64,000 nt of DNA from Pelodera strongyloides (lineage: Eukaryota; Nematoda; Chromadorea; Rhabditida; Rhabditidae). Position numbers and translations under genes: made by a program. The notes beneath the pieces were generated by a model. It saw nothing but the letters and a program-made list of their open reading frames with translations. It did not search any database and was not told the origin of the DNA. Where the stretch lies: positions 1-64,000 of the forward strand of contig JAANDG010000481.1 in assembly GCA_036852015.1 (NCBI GenBank). Direction: 5' to 3'. Below are positions 27,201 to 36,400 of the stretch, piece after piece; the first letter of the stretch is position 1; each line of letters opens with the position of its first letter.

Positions 27201-27367
27201 AAAAACGCACATATGTTAATATGGGGAACTCTCGCGGAAGTTCCTCTGTTTCTTTGTATCACAATATGGATAATATAGACTAATGCATATGTTTACTTTA
27301 TTTTCGAGTGTTTTTTGTTTTTTGTTTTCAGGAATCGGAGTCACCGGAAATTGTGTGGTTGGACTGA
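6236..27367 (+). CDS. SET-domain protein, SUV39/G9a-type histone methyltransferase-like
   Basis: Exons: 6236-6331, 6693-6779, 19642-19720, 19844-19914, 20498-20654, 20990-21116, 21480-21522, 22176-22265, 22626-22744, 22955-23022, 23154-23224, 23564-23635, 24048-24166, 24516-24632, 24878-24962, 25191-25235, 25326-25428, 25681-25766, 26479-26604, 26979-27134, 27332-27367; about 650 aa. Residues ~221-290 hold a Cys-rich pre-SET-like stretch ending CGPECGCRGRCSN. The SET core (~291-467) has MGFSIRALEPI, FTGEVV, NIARFCAHGCFPN, GEVLMFDYG and a post-SET CLCG. The usual NHxC becomes AHGC. The tail is Arg/Lys- and Pro-rich, with VVELSSDDEQ resembling a SUMO-interacting motif. Such enzymes methylate histone lysines, mostly H3K9, in the nucleus. 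Weak points: exons 1-2 join the rest across a 12.9-kb intron (phases agree), and the donors at 25236 and 25767 are poor. A noncoding first exon may end at 5560. Confidence 0.82.
7033..7086. repeat. Perfect-stem hairpin
   Basis: CGCAGATAACGGA at about 7039 pairs with TCCGTTATCTGCG at about 7070 around an 18-base loop. Lies between SET exon 2 and the end of the antisense OS-9 gene. Function unknown. Confidence 0.6.
7816..17354 (-). CDS. OS-9 / Yos9-type ER lectin (MRH domain)
   Basis: About 24 exons, high to low: 17354-17259, 17109-16996, 16774-16691, 16527-16441, 16225-16156, 15946-15865, 15564-15480, 15119-15035, 14491-14346, 14044-~13963, 13816-13728, 13278-~13184, ~13014-12846, 12530-12396, 12194-12087, 11569-11502, 11189-11132, 10857-10753, 10422-10337, 9843-9774, 9241-9092, 8834-8717, 8179-8118, 7929-7816; about 785 aa. 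A signal peptide (YLLLCLMCFLPFTMA) starts it. The MRH domain (~119-234) shows FYVRNCISK, GWWTYEVCRGKSIRQFH, STCDVLGK and NEVSSCEYVIT, keeping the Gln, Glu and Tyr of the mannose site; the Arg position is unclear. OS-9 binds trimmed N-glycans on misfolded proteins and passes them to the HRD1 ERAD complex. The long charged helical C-terminus ends FEDVL. The joins 13963/13816 and 13184/13014 are uncertain. The gene lies inside an intron of the SET gene, antisense. Confidence 0.9.
8328..8373. repeat. Short hairpin
   Basis: ACCACCTTCCAAATT and its complement AATTTGGAAGGTGGT flank a short loop. In the intron between the exons at 8834-8717 and 8179-8118 of the OS-9 gene. Confidence 0.6.
10043..10162. 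repeat. Inverted repeat with 35-bp arms
   Basis: GAAGCTAAGAGATATGGCTG (from 10043) is repeated inverted up to 10162, with further pairing (AAACARACTG, GTAAAATAAAC) toward a small loop. A near-palindromic small mobile element or hairpin in an OS-9 intron. Confidence 0.65.
10446..10687 (+). mobile_element. tRNA-derived SINE
   Basis: A polymerase III A-box-like TGGCGCAGTGGCAAG (10458) and B-box-like GTTTCGAGCC (10503) are followed by a GC-rich body and a (CTTTAT) repeat tail near 10669-10687. This is the usual build of a tRNA-derived SINE. It lies in an OS-9 intron, antisense to that gene. A related degenerate head (GGCGCGTCCGAGTGGTGCAG) occurs near 9271. Confidence 0.65.
13312..13477. mobile_element. 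TTAA-flanked palindromic MITE (GCGAAATACYGG family)
   Basis: TTAA at 13308-13311 and 13478-13481 flank inverted ends AGCGAAATACTGGTCGG / CCGTCCGGTATTTCGCT. The same family is at 27803, 37747 and 61370. It sits 30 bp upstream of the OS-9 exon starting at 13278. Confidence 0.8.
18549..18672 (+). mobile_element. Possible tRNA-derived SINE fragment
   Basis: A stem CTCACTAA-GAAA-TTAGTGAG precedes a B-box-like GGGTTCGATTCC (18589). A T/A-rich 3' part ends in an A-rich run (ACTAAATAAAAAAATG). No complete tRNA fold. Weak. Confidence 0.35.
18933..19243. mobile_element. Palindromic MITE with ~150-bp inverted arms
   Basis: Ends read TGTATTTATCTCCAGTTTCG on one side and the complement on the other. The arms pair over almost their full length: GAAAGCCGCGCTGAATGATT, then ACTCGCTACAAAAATTGAA, then CAGGGACAAATTTGAAT. 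Inside the large SET-gene intron. Confidence 0.75.
19955..20117. mobile_element. Near-perfect 163-bp hairpin MITE, TTAA-flanked
   Basis: TTAA at 19951-19954 and 20118-20121. The two halves are almost perfect complements for about 75 bp each around the loop CGTCCACGGCT. The inner part includes GCAAAATTAGCATAGGATAC and TTTGCATATGATAAGC. Such low divergence between arms suggests recent origin or conversion. In the intron between SET exons 4 and 5. Confidence 0.85.
21679..21740 (-). repeat. tRNA-like sequence (degenerate)
   Basis: On the minus strand, TAGCGCAGCAGCTACAG resembles an A-box and GAGTTCGAATCTC has a T-arm with a 4-bp stem. The anticodon arm is too short and the acceptor stem does not close. 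Probably a SINE head or tRNA pseudogene in a SET-gene intron. Confidence 0.4.
25823..26064. mobile_element. Harbinger-like MITE, TTA-flanked
   Basis: Flanked by TTA (25820-25822, 26065-26067). Ends GGCCGCATTCGAGTTGGACA and the complement of GGGCGCATTCGAGTTGGACA continue inverted through TTTTCCGGAAAA and GTGGTTCGAGATGGA. A 3-bp TTA duplication and GGG/GGC ends fit PIF/Harbinger. In the SET-gene intron before exon 26479. Confidence 0.7.
26269..26419. mobile_element. TTAA-flanked palindromic MITE
   Basis: TTAA at 26265-26268 and 26420-26423. Ends AGCAGTATTGTACCTA / TAGGTACACTATTGCT. Inner arms share TTTGCATATGATACG with the hairpin at 19955. Same SET-gene intron as the element at 25823. Confidence 0.75.
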
Positions 27368-28898
27368 CTGGAGAAAGAAGTGATGTTCAAAGGACCCTTG
27401 GACTATGTGGGACCTAACTGATGGAACTGTCGACGAATGAGTTTTGTTGTAGTTCCTTCATGTTGTTGTTTGTAAATATAAATATATAGAGTTTTGGAGT
27501 CTCTGCTAAAGTTTGCCAGAATCAGTTATTGTCACTGTGTATTTTAATTAAAATTGGATTTTGTTTATCCTTGCCTCTTTTTATCGTTTAAGTCTTTACG
27601 TCATAAGTGGTGCATGTTTGGCAGTTTAGACAATTTTTATGAACATTCACACGGGTTATTTTTCTGACAAGGTGTCTTTGTTATTCTTTTTGTGTCTTAC
27701 TTCTTACTTGTGCATATGTGTTTATCATTTTAAGTATTTTACTTAGGGTTTCATTATAATTACTGTCATATTGTGAAAGTTGGAAACAGCACACAGATTG
27801 TAAAGCGAAATACCAGCCGGTTTTTGAAACGCATCGTGGAAAACTGAATTCTTTCGTAGATATGTTAGTTTGCTCGAATTTAGCTCGATTTTTTTATTCT
27901 AATTCACGTTCATTTGCATATGCTGCGTAAGAATGCTAAACTCGATGCGTTTCAAAAATCTTTTGACCCAAAAGTTTGATGCTCTAGTTTTTTTTTGTCG
28001 AAGTTTTCTGGTTTAATCTGGTTTATTCTTTTGTTGTTGATTACGTCATACTACCTTTATTTTGTATGCATCGATAAGCATGTGCCTTTTTGAAGACGGT
28101 CATTATTTTGAACGTCGTAAACCCTTTTTTCTGATTGTGGTTGTATAAACACTTTTTCAGTCATAATTAACCTACTTATTTTACCCGATTTGTGTTACCC
28201 GATAAACAGCTAAATAAGTAAAGCGGGTAATCGAGTAATATAGGGTCGCACCTGGTAAAACGTTTACTTATTTTCATTGGCAAAAGTCACTGACATGTAC
28301 ATTGGTTGCTCGCTACAGTACCTCCCAATTAGAAGGCGACCCGTAGCCCCGCCCATGACCATAGCCAATAAGCAGCGCCGTCCGATCAAAAAAGCGTCTT
28401 GCTCGAATAATACACCTGATATGGTCACTATCCATTTCCAATGCAAAACAAGTATTTATTAATATTTTACACATTTTTAGATCTTATTAGATGAGTTTAC
28501 GAAAACATTTGTTACAATACAAATTAATTAAGAGACTGAAAAATTACATTACTACATAGAATATACGTGCAATACAATAAGAAAACAATAGATAATTATC
28601 AAATAACTAACAAGTTACGTATGGATGATTATGGTAATATCCCTAAAGTGCATTTTACAGTGGCTGAAGAGTAAGTTTTAGTGGCCGCTCTAGGCCTAAT
28701 GCCGAAGGGTGTAGGAACTGTCCTATATTCGGGCAGAAAAATGCTTTCTGATTACCTAGTGTTAGCCATATATACAGGAAAACAAAAGAATAATTAGGTA
28801 AAGGGAGGAAAGAAATGAATTCAACGTGTCTAGTTCTGGGTGTATCTACAACCGTCTTAGTATCTCTGGGTTCACTACTTAAGGTTCCATCACTAACT
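27368..28898. other. SET 3' flank, one MITE, otherwise nothing recognised
   Basis: The first part is probably the SET 3' untranslated region. A degenerate MITE of the 13312 family lies at about 27803-27965 (GCGAAATACCAGCCGG, later GATGCGTTTCAAAAATC). Around 28170-28250 a short inverted repeat with TTTACCCGAT and CGGGTAA is seen. Opposing ORFs near 28264-28462 overlap and show no splice or protein signals. The 3' end of the minus-strand membrane-protein gene begins at 28899. Confidence 0.5.
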
Positions 28899-29732
28899 TT
28901 ACTCCTTCTTCTCGGACTCTCCTGTAGTGTTCTTAGGGTTCTCGGACTCTCTAGTTGTGTCCTTTAGGTTCTCTGATTCTGCGGTACTCTCCTTTTTATT
29001 ATGTTCAGAATCCTTATTTTCCGATTCGTTTCCACCAGTTGTGGATGAGTCCCTCAATTCCTTCTCTGTGTCCTTCTTCTTGTCGGAGCCAGACGAAGGT
29101 GTAGTGGATTGACTCTTCGTTTTACTTTTACCTGCAAATTAAAAAAATTACTCTTGCTTGTTCTTTAACATAGCCATCCCAAAGCAGAGAAAGAGAGAGA
29201 GAGAGAGAGAGAGAGGGAGGGAGAGGGAGAGAGAGAGAGAGAGATAGAGAGTACGTAACGCACATCTCCCTCCAGATAGAGAGATGTTAGTGAATTTTAA
29301 TAATATGTATACATGTAGAACTGCTTTCCCGTGTATTATATTTTTGTCACTCTATGCCTTCGGGCAAACATTCCAAACCAGGTGTCATACCACTTTACAT
29401 TAAACTATCTCCTGGAAACTGACTGTTAGATCTGGCGACTTCATCATTTTCTGGAGAACCTTCCTCCTCATTTTCTTCATCTTCGTCGCAGTCGTATTCT
29501 GGTTCAGTTGGATCGCCCATGTCGTACATCAGATCGGTTGGGCTCAGTTTCATTCCATCAAAGTCCAAGAAGCCACCGTCACGAAGGGCGTCCAGTCGAC
29601 CGGCTTCGACGAAGAGCCAGAACACGACCTTGTGCTTCCCTATAATAATTGGTTTTTCACATCATAATTCATAATATAAGATCTGTGGTAAGTAACGATA
29701 AGCCTAAGAGAGGGAGACAACATATATAAGGA

Positions 29733-29779
<47 letters not shown>

Positions 29780-32113
29780 AAAAGAGGATAAGAGAGAAGG
29801 AGAAGCACACTAAAGACGGTGACCTAAACAAAAGTCGTGAACCGCAATTATGCGCTAATAATACAAAATCCACGTTTTCAGTCTCATATATTTCAAGGTT
29901 TCCGTAATTAACCGCTCAACTTACAGTGGGAAATGAGGAATGTGATGAGGATCATGTAACCCAGGATAACTAGGACGCTCGTGGTCTGAAAGGCAATTAT
30001 TTACCTAGAGTTATAAATTAGTATAATATTTATTCCCTTGCAACGGTTCAACATCACGCATCACTGATTACATAGCAAACGGACCCTTTTGACGAACCCT
30101 TTTGCGACGGTTCTCTGTTTTTTTTTCATGGGCATACCATTCATCACCAAATGGTCAGTGACCTGTCAGTTTTTGGTGAAAACCATTCGGTGACCGGCTA
30201 GTGACAGGTGTTCTGTGGTTTGAACAAGTATTTCATTTCCCTGTGTGGCTTAGTAGATCCCGATAACTTGGACGGAGTTGCTCAGGGATCCGGATTGTGA
30301 TTTAATTCTGAGAAAACCCACGAAGATCATCCAGTTGTAAAATCTCCTGTGCGAGTACTCTTTCAGCATACAGAAGAATACTAATTGAGTGATATCGATG
30401 ACCAGAAAGAGTGCAGCAAAACTGCATTCCTAAAAATTACGTAATTGAATTAACGCCATACGACATCCGATTTTTGCAACAGACGTTGGACAACTGAATC
30501 CCCACATGCCATACGAAAATCTTTTTATTTATGGTAAAAAAAACCACGCAGTATCGAGCAGTTATTTACACACGCTACATGTGAATACAACATCTGACAT
30601 TCATACGTCTCGGCTGCTACGCCGCCTTTAAATCTCCATTCTCATTCTTTATATCTTACAATTAGTGCGGTGTGGTCTATGAACAACAACAATTTCGTAG
30701 TTGAGCTAAAAATTAAAGTTAAACAATTTAAACTTACAATGAAGAAAGGAGGTGGAATTCTGACGTTTGCAATAATTGCTGAGAAGACCATGTAGAATAT
30801 AACTTCGGGTAGTGTTAGATATAGCGACCAGTTGGCCTTCAACCACCAGACATTGGAGGTGAACAGTTTGAGTAGGGATAGACACTGAAAAAACTCCGTT
30901 TAGATTCACTGAATACGAAACTAGTAGAAAAGCAGGCTTCCAACTATTCTGCATTCCAGGTCCAGGTGTTCATTTTACTACAGTAACACGGTGTATACAT
31001 ACTACAGTTAAGCCATTGTGCATCGTTAACTTTTGAAGCGAAGTTTGATGCAGAAACACTTGTTTCTTATCGCTGCAGTGTGCAGTTTTACTCTAGCTCG
31101 GCTGCTTGGTTACATGTAACCCAGTGGGAGCTAACTCGGTGACTGCCTCGTAAGAGTACTTACCACAAGTATAGATCTGGTAGCGCTCGCCCATGTGTAA
31201 GTGGAGGCCGTATCCAAAAAGGTGCGAATCGCTTGCCAAATACATGTGCAACTGATGCTCCGAATGAATTGCAAACAACTTGCATAGCAACTTTTACAAC
31301 AGAGACAACAACCCTAAAATAAATTAGTTAAAGCAATATAACGTCCGGTCGTTGAAACGCGTTTTGGACAACTGCATTCCCATATGTTGTATGCAAATTA
31401 AAGCGAATATGTAGGCACTCAAAATGAGCAAAAAAAAGCGAAACCAGCGTTTCCATTCCAGACGTTAATTTAAATAGGCGACTGAATATGTAAATACGAA
31501 ATTGGAATGCGCTGCATCTTGAATCTTGCTATTTGCCGATTTAAACTGAAATTTATTCAATCGGACCCAAATTTAGGCAAGGGTTCCGAATTAGCGTTTA
31601 CTATGGAAAAGGCGAGCTTTGTAATTGATTTTCTTTTAAGTGGGTAATTGTAGACAACTTTTGTTATTGTTTCCTTAATGGGCAACACGCATTCTATTAA
31701 TACAGCTTAACTTCAAAAAGGGCCTACATATTCCCTTTAATACGGTTAGACTAAAAATCGGGTACATATTTGCATGCGCATATGGGAATACAGCGTCAAG
31801 TATGCGTATCAAAAACCGGCGGTTATAATCGGGTAGTTTCGCCGAAGGAGGCAATTGACCATCTGTCCCTCTCAACTGTGAGATCCGGGTTTGTACATTT
31901 TGTAGTATGTGCAAGGGTGAAACAGTGCGTAGAGTTACGGGAAGTATTTCGTGTAACTCAAGCGGTACGACTTTAGGAATATATTTTTGTTTTTCATCAG
32001 ACATTTACACTATACAATTCACATTGTTTCCCAATTTACTTGTAATAAATTAGTTAGAAAAGTAAAGTATTGTTAGACTTAGTATTATTAGAATCAAAAC
32101 CTACCAAACGCAT
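28899..32113 (-). CDS. Multi-pass membrane protein with Cys-rich N-terminus and charged tail, unrecognised
   Basis: Exons, high to low: 32113-32105 (tentative, three codons), 31313-31164, 30884-30738, 30429-30322, 29985-29925, 29639-29424, 29131-28899; phases agree and give about 307 aa. Near the N-terminus GCCLCCKSCYASC could be palmitoylated. Four or so hydrophobic segments follow, e.g. around YLTLPEVIFYMVFSAIIA, ALFLVIDITQLVFFCML and SVLVILGYMILITFLI. The tail is acidic (EYDCDEDEENEEEGS), then rich in Ser, Thr, Lys and Glu (SEN/DTT repeats) to the end. The order suggests a membrane anchor with a disordered cytoplasmic tail. I do not recognise the family. The first exon and the donor at 29423 (GTCAGT) are the least certain parts. 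The introns hold a (GA)n microsatellite and nested MITEs. Confidence 0.65.
29191..29250. repeat. (GA)n microsatellite
   Basis: Pure or nearly pure GA repeats in the last intron of the minus-strand membrane-protein gene. A second run lies at about 29738-29776 in the preceding intron. Confidence 0.95.
31332..31830. mobile_element. Palindromic MITE carrying a second MITE
   Basis: The left arm (GCAATATAACGTCCGGTCG ... GCATTCCCATATGTTGTATG) and right arm (GCGCATATGGGAATACAG ... AAAAACCGGCGGTTATA) pair. Between them a 335-bp TTAA MITE (31402-31736) is inserted. The left outer TTAA is at 31328-31331; the right outer TTAA is not preserved, so the end is approximate. It lies in the proposed first intron of the membrane-protein gene. 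Confidence 0.6.
31402..31736. mobile_element. 335-bp TTAA MITE, copy 1
   Basis: Flanked by TTAA at 31398-31401 and 31737-31740. Ends AGCGAATATGTAGGC and the complement of GCCTACATATTCCCT. Same length as the copy at 62054-62388, with about three base differences. Confidence 0.9.
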
Positions 32114-32475
32114 GTCGTTCACGATCCCTCAATGTTGTATAATTAGCCTACAAGCAAATTTCATAGTCATATTTTAGCAAAACATCTATTTGCATAAAAG
32201 TGTTCGTAAAATGCATAGAATTTTGAATCATTGGGAAGCTTTGATACGTTTTATGTTTTATCGGAAGGGACAGCGAACAGGAAAAAAGTTTTGTTGTTTT
32301 CTACAGCCAACCTGTGAAAACCCGATACCTTTACGCAGATTCCTACTCTATGAGCAACCGTAGTCAGATATAAATTTTATGATTGTTGGACATAAACAAA
32401 CATGGAAAATTATCAGCTAATATTAAGTAATCTGGTGGTATGATTGTTTTGTTTTTGTTTTTTTGTTTTTTTTTT

Positions 32476-32640
32476 ACGCTTCAAGAGCGTGCACCTTTAT
32501 TCAAGGGAGTTCAAAGGACAATTTCAAGGTTTTGCTTATGACATGTTCCGCAGAGGTCCTGAGCAGTAGGCGACGAGTTCCAGATGACAAATTGCTCCTT
32601 TGATTGGATTCCGCCTCGATATCTTTTGACATGGAAAATG
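32476..32640 (-). pseudogene. 3'-end retrocopy A of an unknown transcript
   Basis: Read on the minus strand: a short ORF end (AEHVISKTLKLSFELP, stop), AATAAA about 22 bases before the end, then an A-rich tail (complement of the T run at 32459-32475). The last ~130 bases recur in opposite orientation at 33150-33290, with the same 3' end and tail. This looks like two truncated processed copies of one mRNA. An inverted-repeat element with these ends is the alternative. Confidence 0.5.
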
Positions 32641-33149
32641 TTAGAGTACGAAACGAATGTTTTATGAAAATAGAATACCTTGCACTACCAGATACAACAG
32701 ACAAACTATGTTCTTCATTTGCAGTTTAGCGGAAATCATAATTCCACGTTTCTTCCCAAACTAGAGGGAAACGCGGGATTCCGTCCTTATTGCGAGCGCT
32801 AATCAGGGGCCTTGCCGCTAACACAAAACCTTGCCTAATGTTTAATTGCGGGACACGATTGGATAATCTGTTAGGAAACATGCATTTTTGTTTCGCGGGA
32901 AACGTGCAGTAGAAGAACAGAAACCATAGATAGGCTGGTACATAAGAACATTAATGACAAGGCAGACAATTTATTTATTATATGTTGAGGAGAGTTCAAA
33001 TAAATATAAATAAAGAATTGTTTCGCCTCTAAGGCCAACAACTGACCGGAGCGTCGTTTTCCACAAGGAAGGAGTACCTGTAAGGAAATACATTTCAGAG
33101 ACTTTAGAAAGGTATTGAGGTCAGCCTAAGCCTAAGCCTAGCCCGAAGA

Positions 33150-33290
33150 CGTCGAGCAATTTGTCATCTGGAACTCGTCGCCTACTGCTCAGGACCTCTG
33201 AGGAACATGTCATAAGCAAACATTGAATCTGCTTTTTTTCACCCTTGAATAAAGGTGCACGCTCTTGAAGCGTAAAAAAAGAATTATACA
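33150..33290 (+). pseudogene. 3'-end retrocopy B of the same transcript
   Basis: Plus-strand copy starting GAGCAATTTGTCATCTGG. It includes the in-frame SSGTRRLLLRTSEEHV reading, a stop, AATAAAGG, and ends GCTCTTGAAGCGT followed by AAAAAAA. It shares the polyadenylation position with the copy at 32476-32640 but differs in the segment just before AATAAA. The rest of 32114-33454 shows no exon I would defend. Confidence 0.5.
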
Positions 33291-33454
33291 GTACAGTAGA
33301 AACCATAGAGGGCTTAAATCTTAATTAAATACTCTACGCTTCACTACTTTACCCTTCTCATAGCGGAACGCTGATACCAGTTATACCATGCTTCGCAGAG
33401 TCACACATCAGACCAGACCGAATTCAGTATCCTCAGAAGGAAACCCTTAAGAAA

Positions 33455-36400
33455 TCAAAATAAGGCTGACCATCTTGGACCGAAATACTCGAAACATGTG
33501 GCTGGATTGGTCGGAATGCGCTCTAGAACCCCGCCTGCATTTAGGTACCTACAAACGAATGTTATTTTAGTATTGGAGCTTCAGAACCATAACTCCCAAG
33601 CATATATTTAGTAACGTTGAACCAAGATTATGAACCATCATGATACAGCCATGAACCATCATGATACATACGACAGTATTTTTAGTGTTATGTGCAATCA
33701 CAGGAAAGAATAATAATTGCTCAGACCATAGGAAAACCGCTTGTAGTCGGTCACCAAATGTTTCTTTCTATGAAAAGGATCATTACTTGACCGGTCTTGT
33801 TGGTCATGGGGTCATGGGTGAATATAGTAGTTATATATATTTTTTAAAACTTACCCGTATCCATTTGGGCATCCAGAGAATAGTGTCTGCTTGCACCAAT
33901 TTGGTCCATTGTATTTTATCTGGAACTCTACTCCCGATCCAGGGGCCACAACGGGGTCCGAACAACCCAGACAAGCTGAGCAGCAATAGAAATAAATACG
34001 AAATAAACAAATAAATAAGCAATTTACAATTAACTAAATACCAAGGAAAACAAAGCTCTAATTAATTCGTTAAAGACTAAGAGATAAAGTGATACATCAA
34101 CGAGAAAGCCGCGCGTCAGTTTTGTGCCAGGATGTCGCCGAGAACCACCCGCGATTCATGAGCCAAGTCAGTGATAGTGTAATCGTCTAATTTTATTGGT
34201 ACTCGTGCTGCATTAAACTCTGAGAGTATACTCCCAGTCTCCCAGTGGGAGAGGAAATACGGATCACTGACGCGTAAGCGTAAGACAAATGCGCCGTCCG
34301 TAGATCCGTAACCGTGTTCAAGTAACATCTGAAGATCCCACCATCTTTATAGCAGGCGTGTTCTCTCACAGTGTACGTTTCTCCTTTATGTGTTACTTCC
34401 CACTTTCCATTGCTACATTTTGGATACGATGCTGGAAGTTGGCTCTCCTTGATTATAAGGAGACCCTTGTCGGTGATGTACCTAGGATAATTGTAATTGT
34501 CAATCATTCACAGATTTATCGCCACAGACCAAGGGATCAAGCCCATGCTGAAAAGTGTTGCTGAATTTCAAAACGATGTAAAAATCGCCTATATTCTTAA
34601 AGGGACAGGCCCATCAAAGTAAACCTATATGTACGATTCGTTCATAATTACTATCAAGCATTTTTATTACAATATATACAAACTAAATTTCACATTTATT
34701 TGCCATGGAAAACTTTTTTCCGATGCGCTCTGCTCAAATGTATACCATAAAGCCGCAAATATCCTTGTCGTCTATACAAATTTATCGTGAAATTATAATG
34801 CGATTAAAATTTGCATATATAGCTTTGAAATCTGCAGTTTTATGGTATACATATGCGTTGAGCGCATTGGAAAAAAGTTTTCCAGGGCGAATAATGGTGA
34901 AATTTAGTTTGTATATATTGTAATAAAAATGCTTGATAGTCATTATGAACGTATCGTAAATATAGGTTTATTTTGATGGGCCTGTCCCTTTAAATAAGAA
35001 CTTCTCTTACTAACCTGAAATAACAGGATGAAGGATATTGCTTCCTAGCGTTCAAACATCCTGCTGGTCCTATTGAATAGACAAAGTATTGTACGCTTGC
35101 AATATTGGCTGGCTTCTTCGAATTGTCCATGCGGACACACCCACTGCATGCTGCAAGAATGAAATATAGTTCGAGTTAAAGCGGTATAACAGCCGGTTTT
35201 AGGGACTTTTGCGGAAGGCTGCACTGCGTACAAATCACTGCGCGATTCTGGACGTTTTGTCCATTCACTTGCATATAGCACCTAGGAATGCGGTTGACCA
35301 ACATATGTTGGATGGTATTCCACTGTGAACTAGACTCAACCCTTGATTACAGATTACAGTGTTACCGAGTTCAATGGAGGTTTGATAAATAGTGCCGCAC
35401 GTTGACTTACTTGGATTTAGCGTGGGCCGTTTTGTAGTGGTTGTAATAGTTTTCGTAGTCGTAAAAGGGGGTTTCCTTGTTGTGGTTGTTTGGGGCTTCT
35501 TTGTGGTTGCGGTTGGCTTTACTGTAGGCTTTTTGGTAGTTGTAGGAGGCTTTTTCGTAGTTGTAGGAGGCTTTTTCGTAGTTGCAGGAGGTTTTACTGT
35601 AGGTTTCGTTGTAGTTTCTGGTCGTGATGGGGGTATCGGTGGATCGGGGACGGGTACTTTCAAGCATCCCTCATTTGGAGCTGCCAGTGCTGAATTTTCG
35701 AATGAAATTGGGCCTATTGGATAATACACCTTGGACACCCAGACACCACTGGACACCATTGGACACCAGTTTTGAAATGAAAATTAAATATTTTGTTAAG
35801 ATTAATAATTAATAATCTAAGTTCACAATGTAAATACGCTAATGATGATATGATAATCCGTATATTTCTGTCACGATTTAGTACGAAATGCAGCAGAATG
35901 TATGCTCAAGCACGAGGCATCTTGCCATGTGAAATTAGTACAAACAATAGGATAACTATTAAATGAATTGTGGAATTACAACCTATATACTGTTGGTGTA
36001 AATTATATCCAAGTATCTATAATCATCTACTTTGATTTTTCTTTTTCATCGTCTCTCACGGCGTTGCGCTCTTTTAAATGGATAGGTTCACCTCGAATTG
36101 CACCTTTTTTATAATTTATATTGATAGCATGACCTATGACGGCCAAATGCGAAAATTGCAGTAAATTTGCTTAGCTCCCCGAAGTAGGAGAGCTTGCTCA
36201 AAAAGCTAAACTACCTCGAATTTATAAAACAATTGGAGTACCGCAGCCATGGTAGGCAATAGCGTAGCAGGGCTGGAGACGCTAGAAGATACAGGACCCT
36301 TTTATCATCCTCTGTCTATCACCACAATCTCTACACCTCCAACCCTGTCACGCTATTTCCCATTTAGCTAGGCTGCGGTAACATAACATTTATTACGACA

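Noticed and set aside
29640..29873. 77-codon minus-strand ORF with SLSLSLS
   Set aside because: Translation of a (GA)n microsatellite lying in an intron.
34116..34341. Two overlapping minus-strand ORFs that look protein-like downstream of HACYKD
   Set aside because: A donor at 34341 and the acceptor before 33975 join HACYKD in phase to ACLGCSDP and continue the Cys pattern, so this stretch is intron.
35392..35724. 110-codon plus-strand ORF rich in Val, Gly and Phe
   Set aside because: It is the antisense shadow of the Thr/Pro/Lys linker of the secreted protein.
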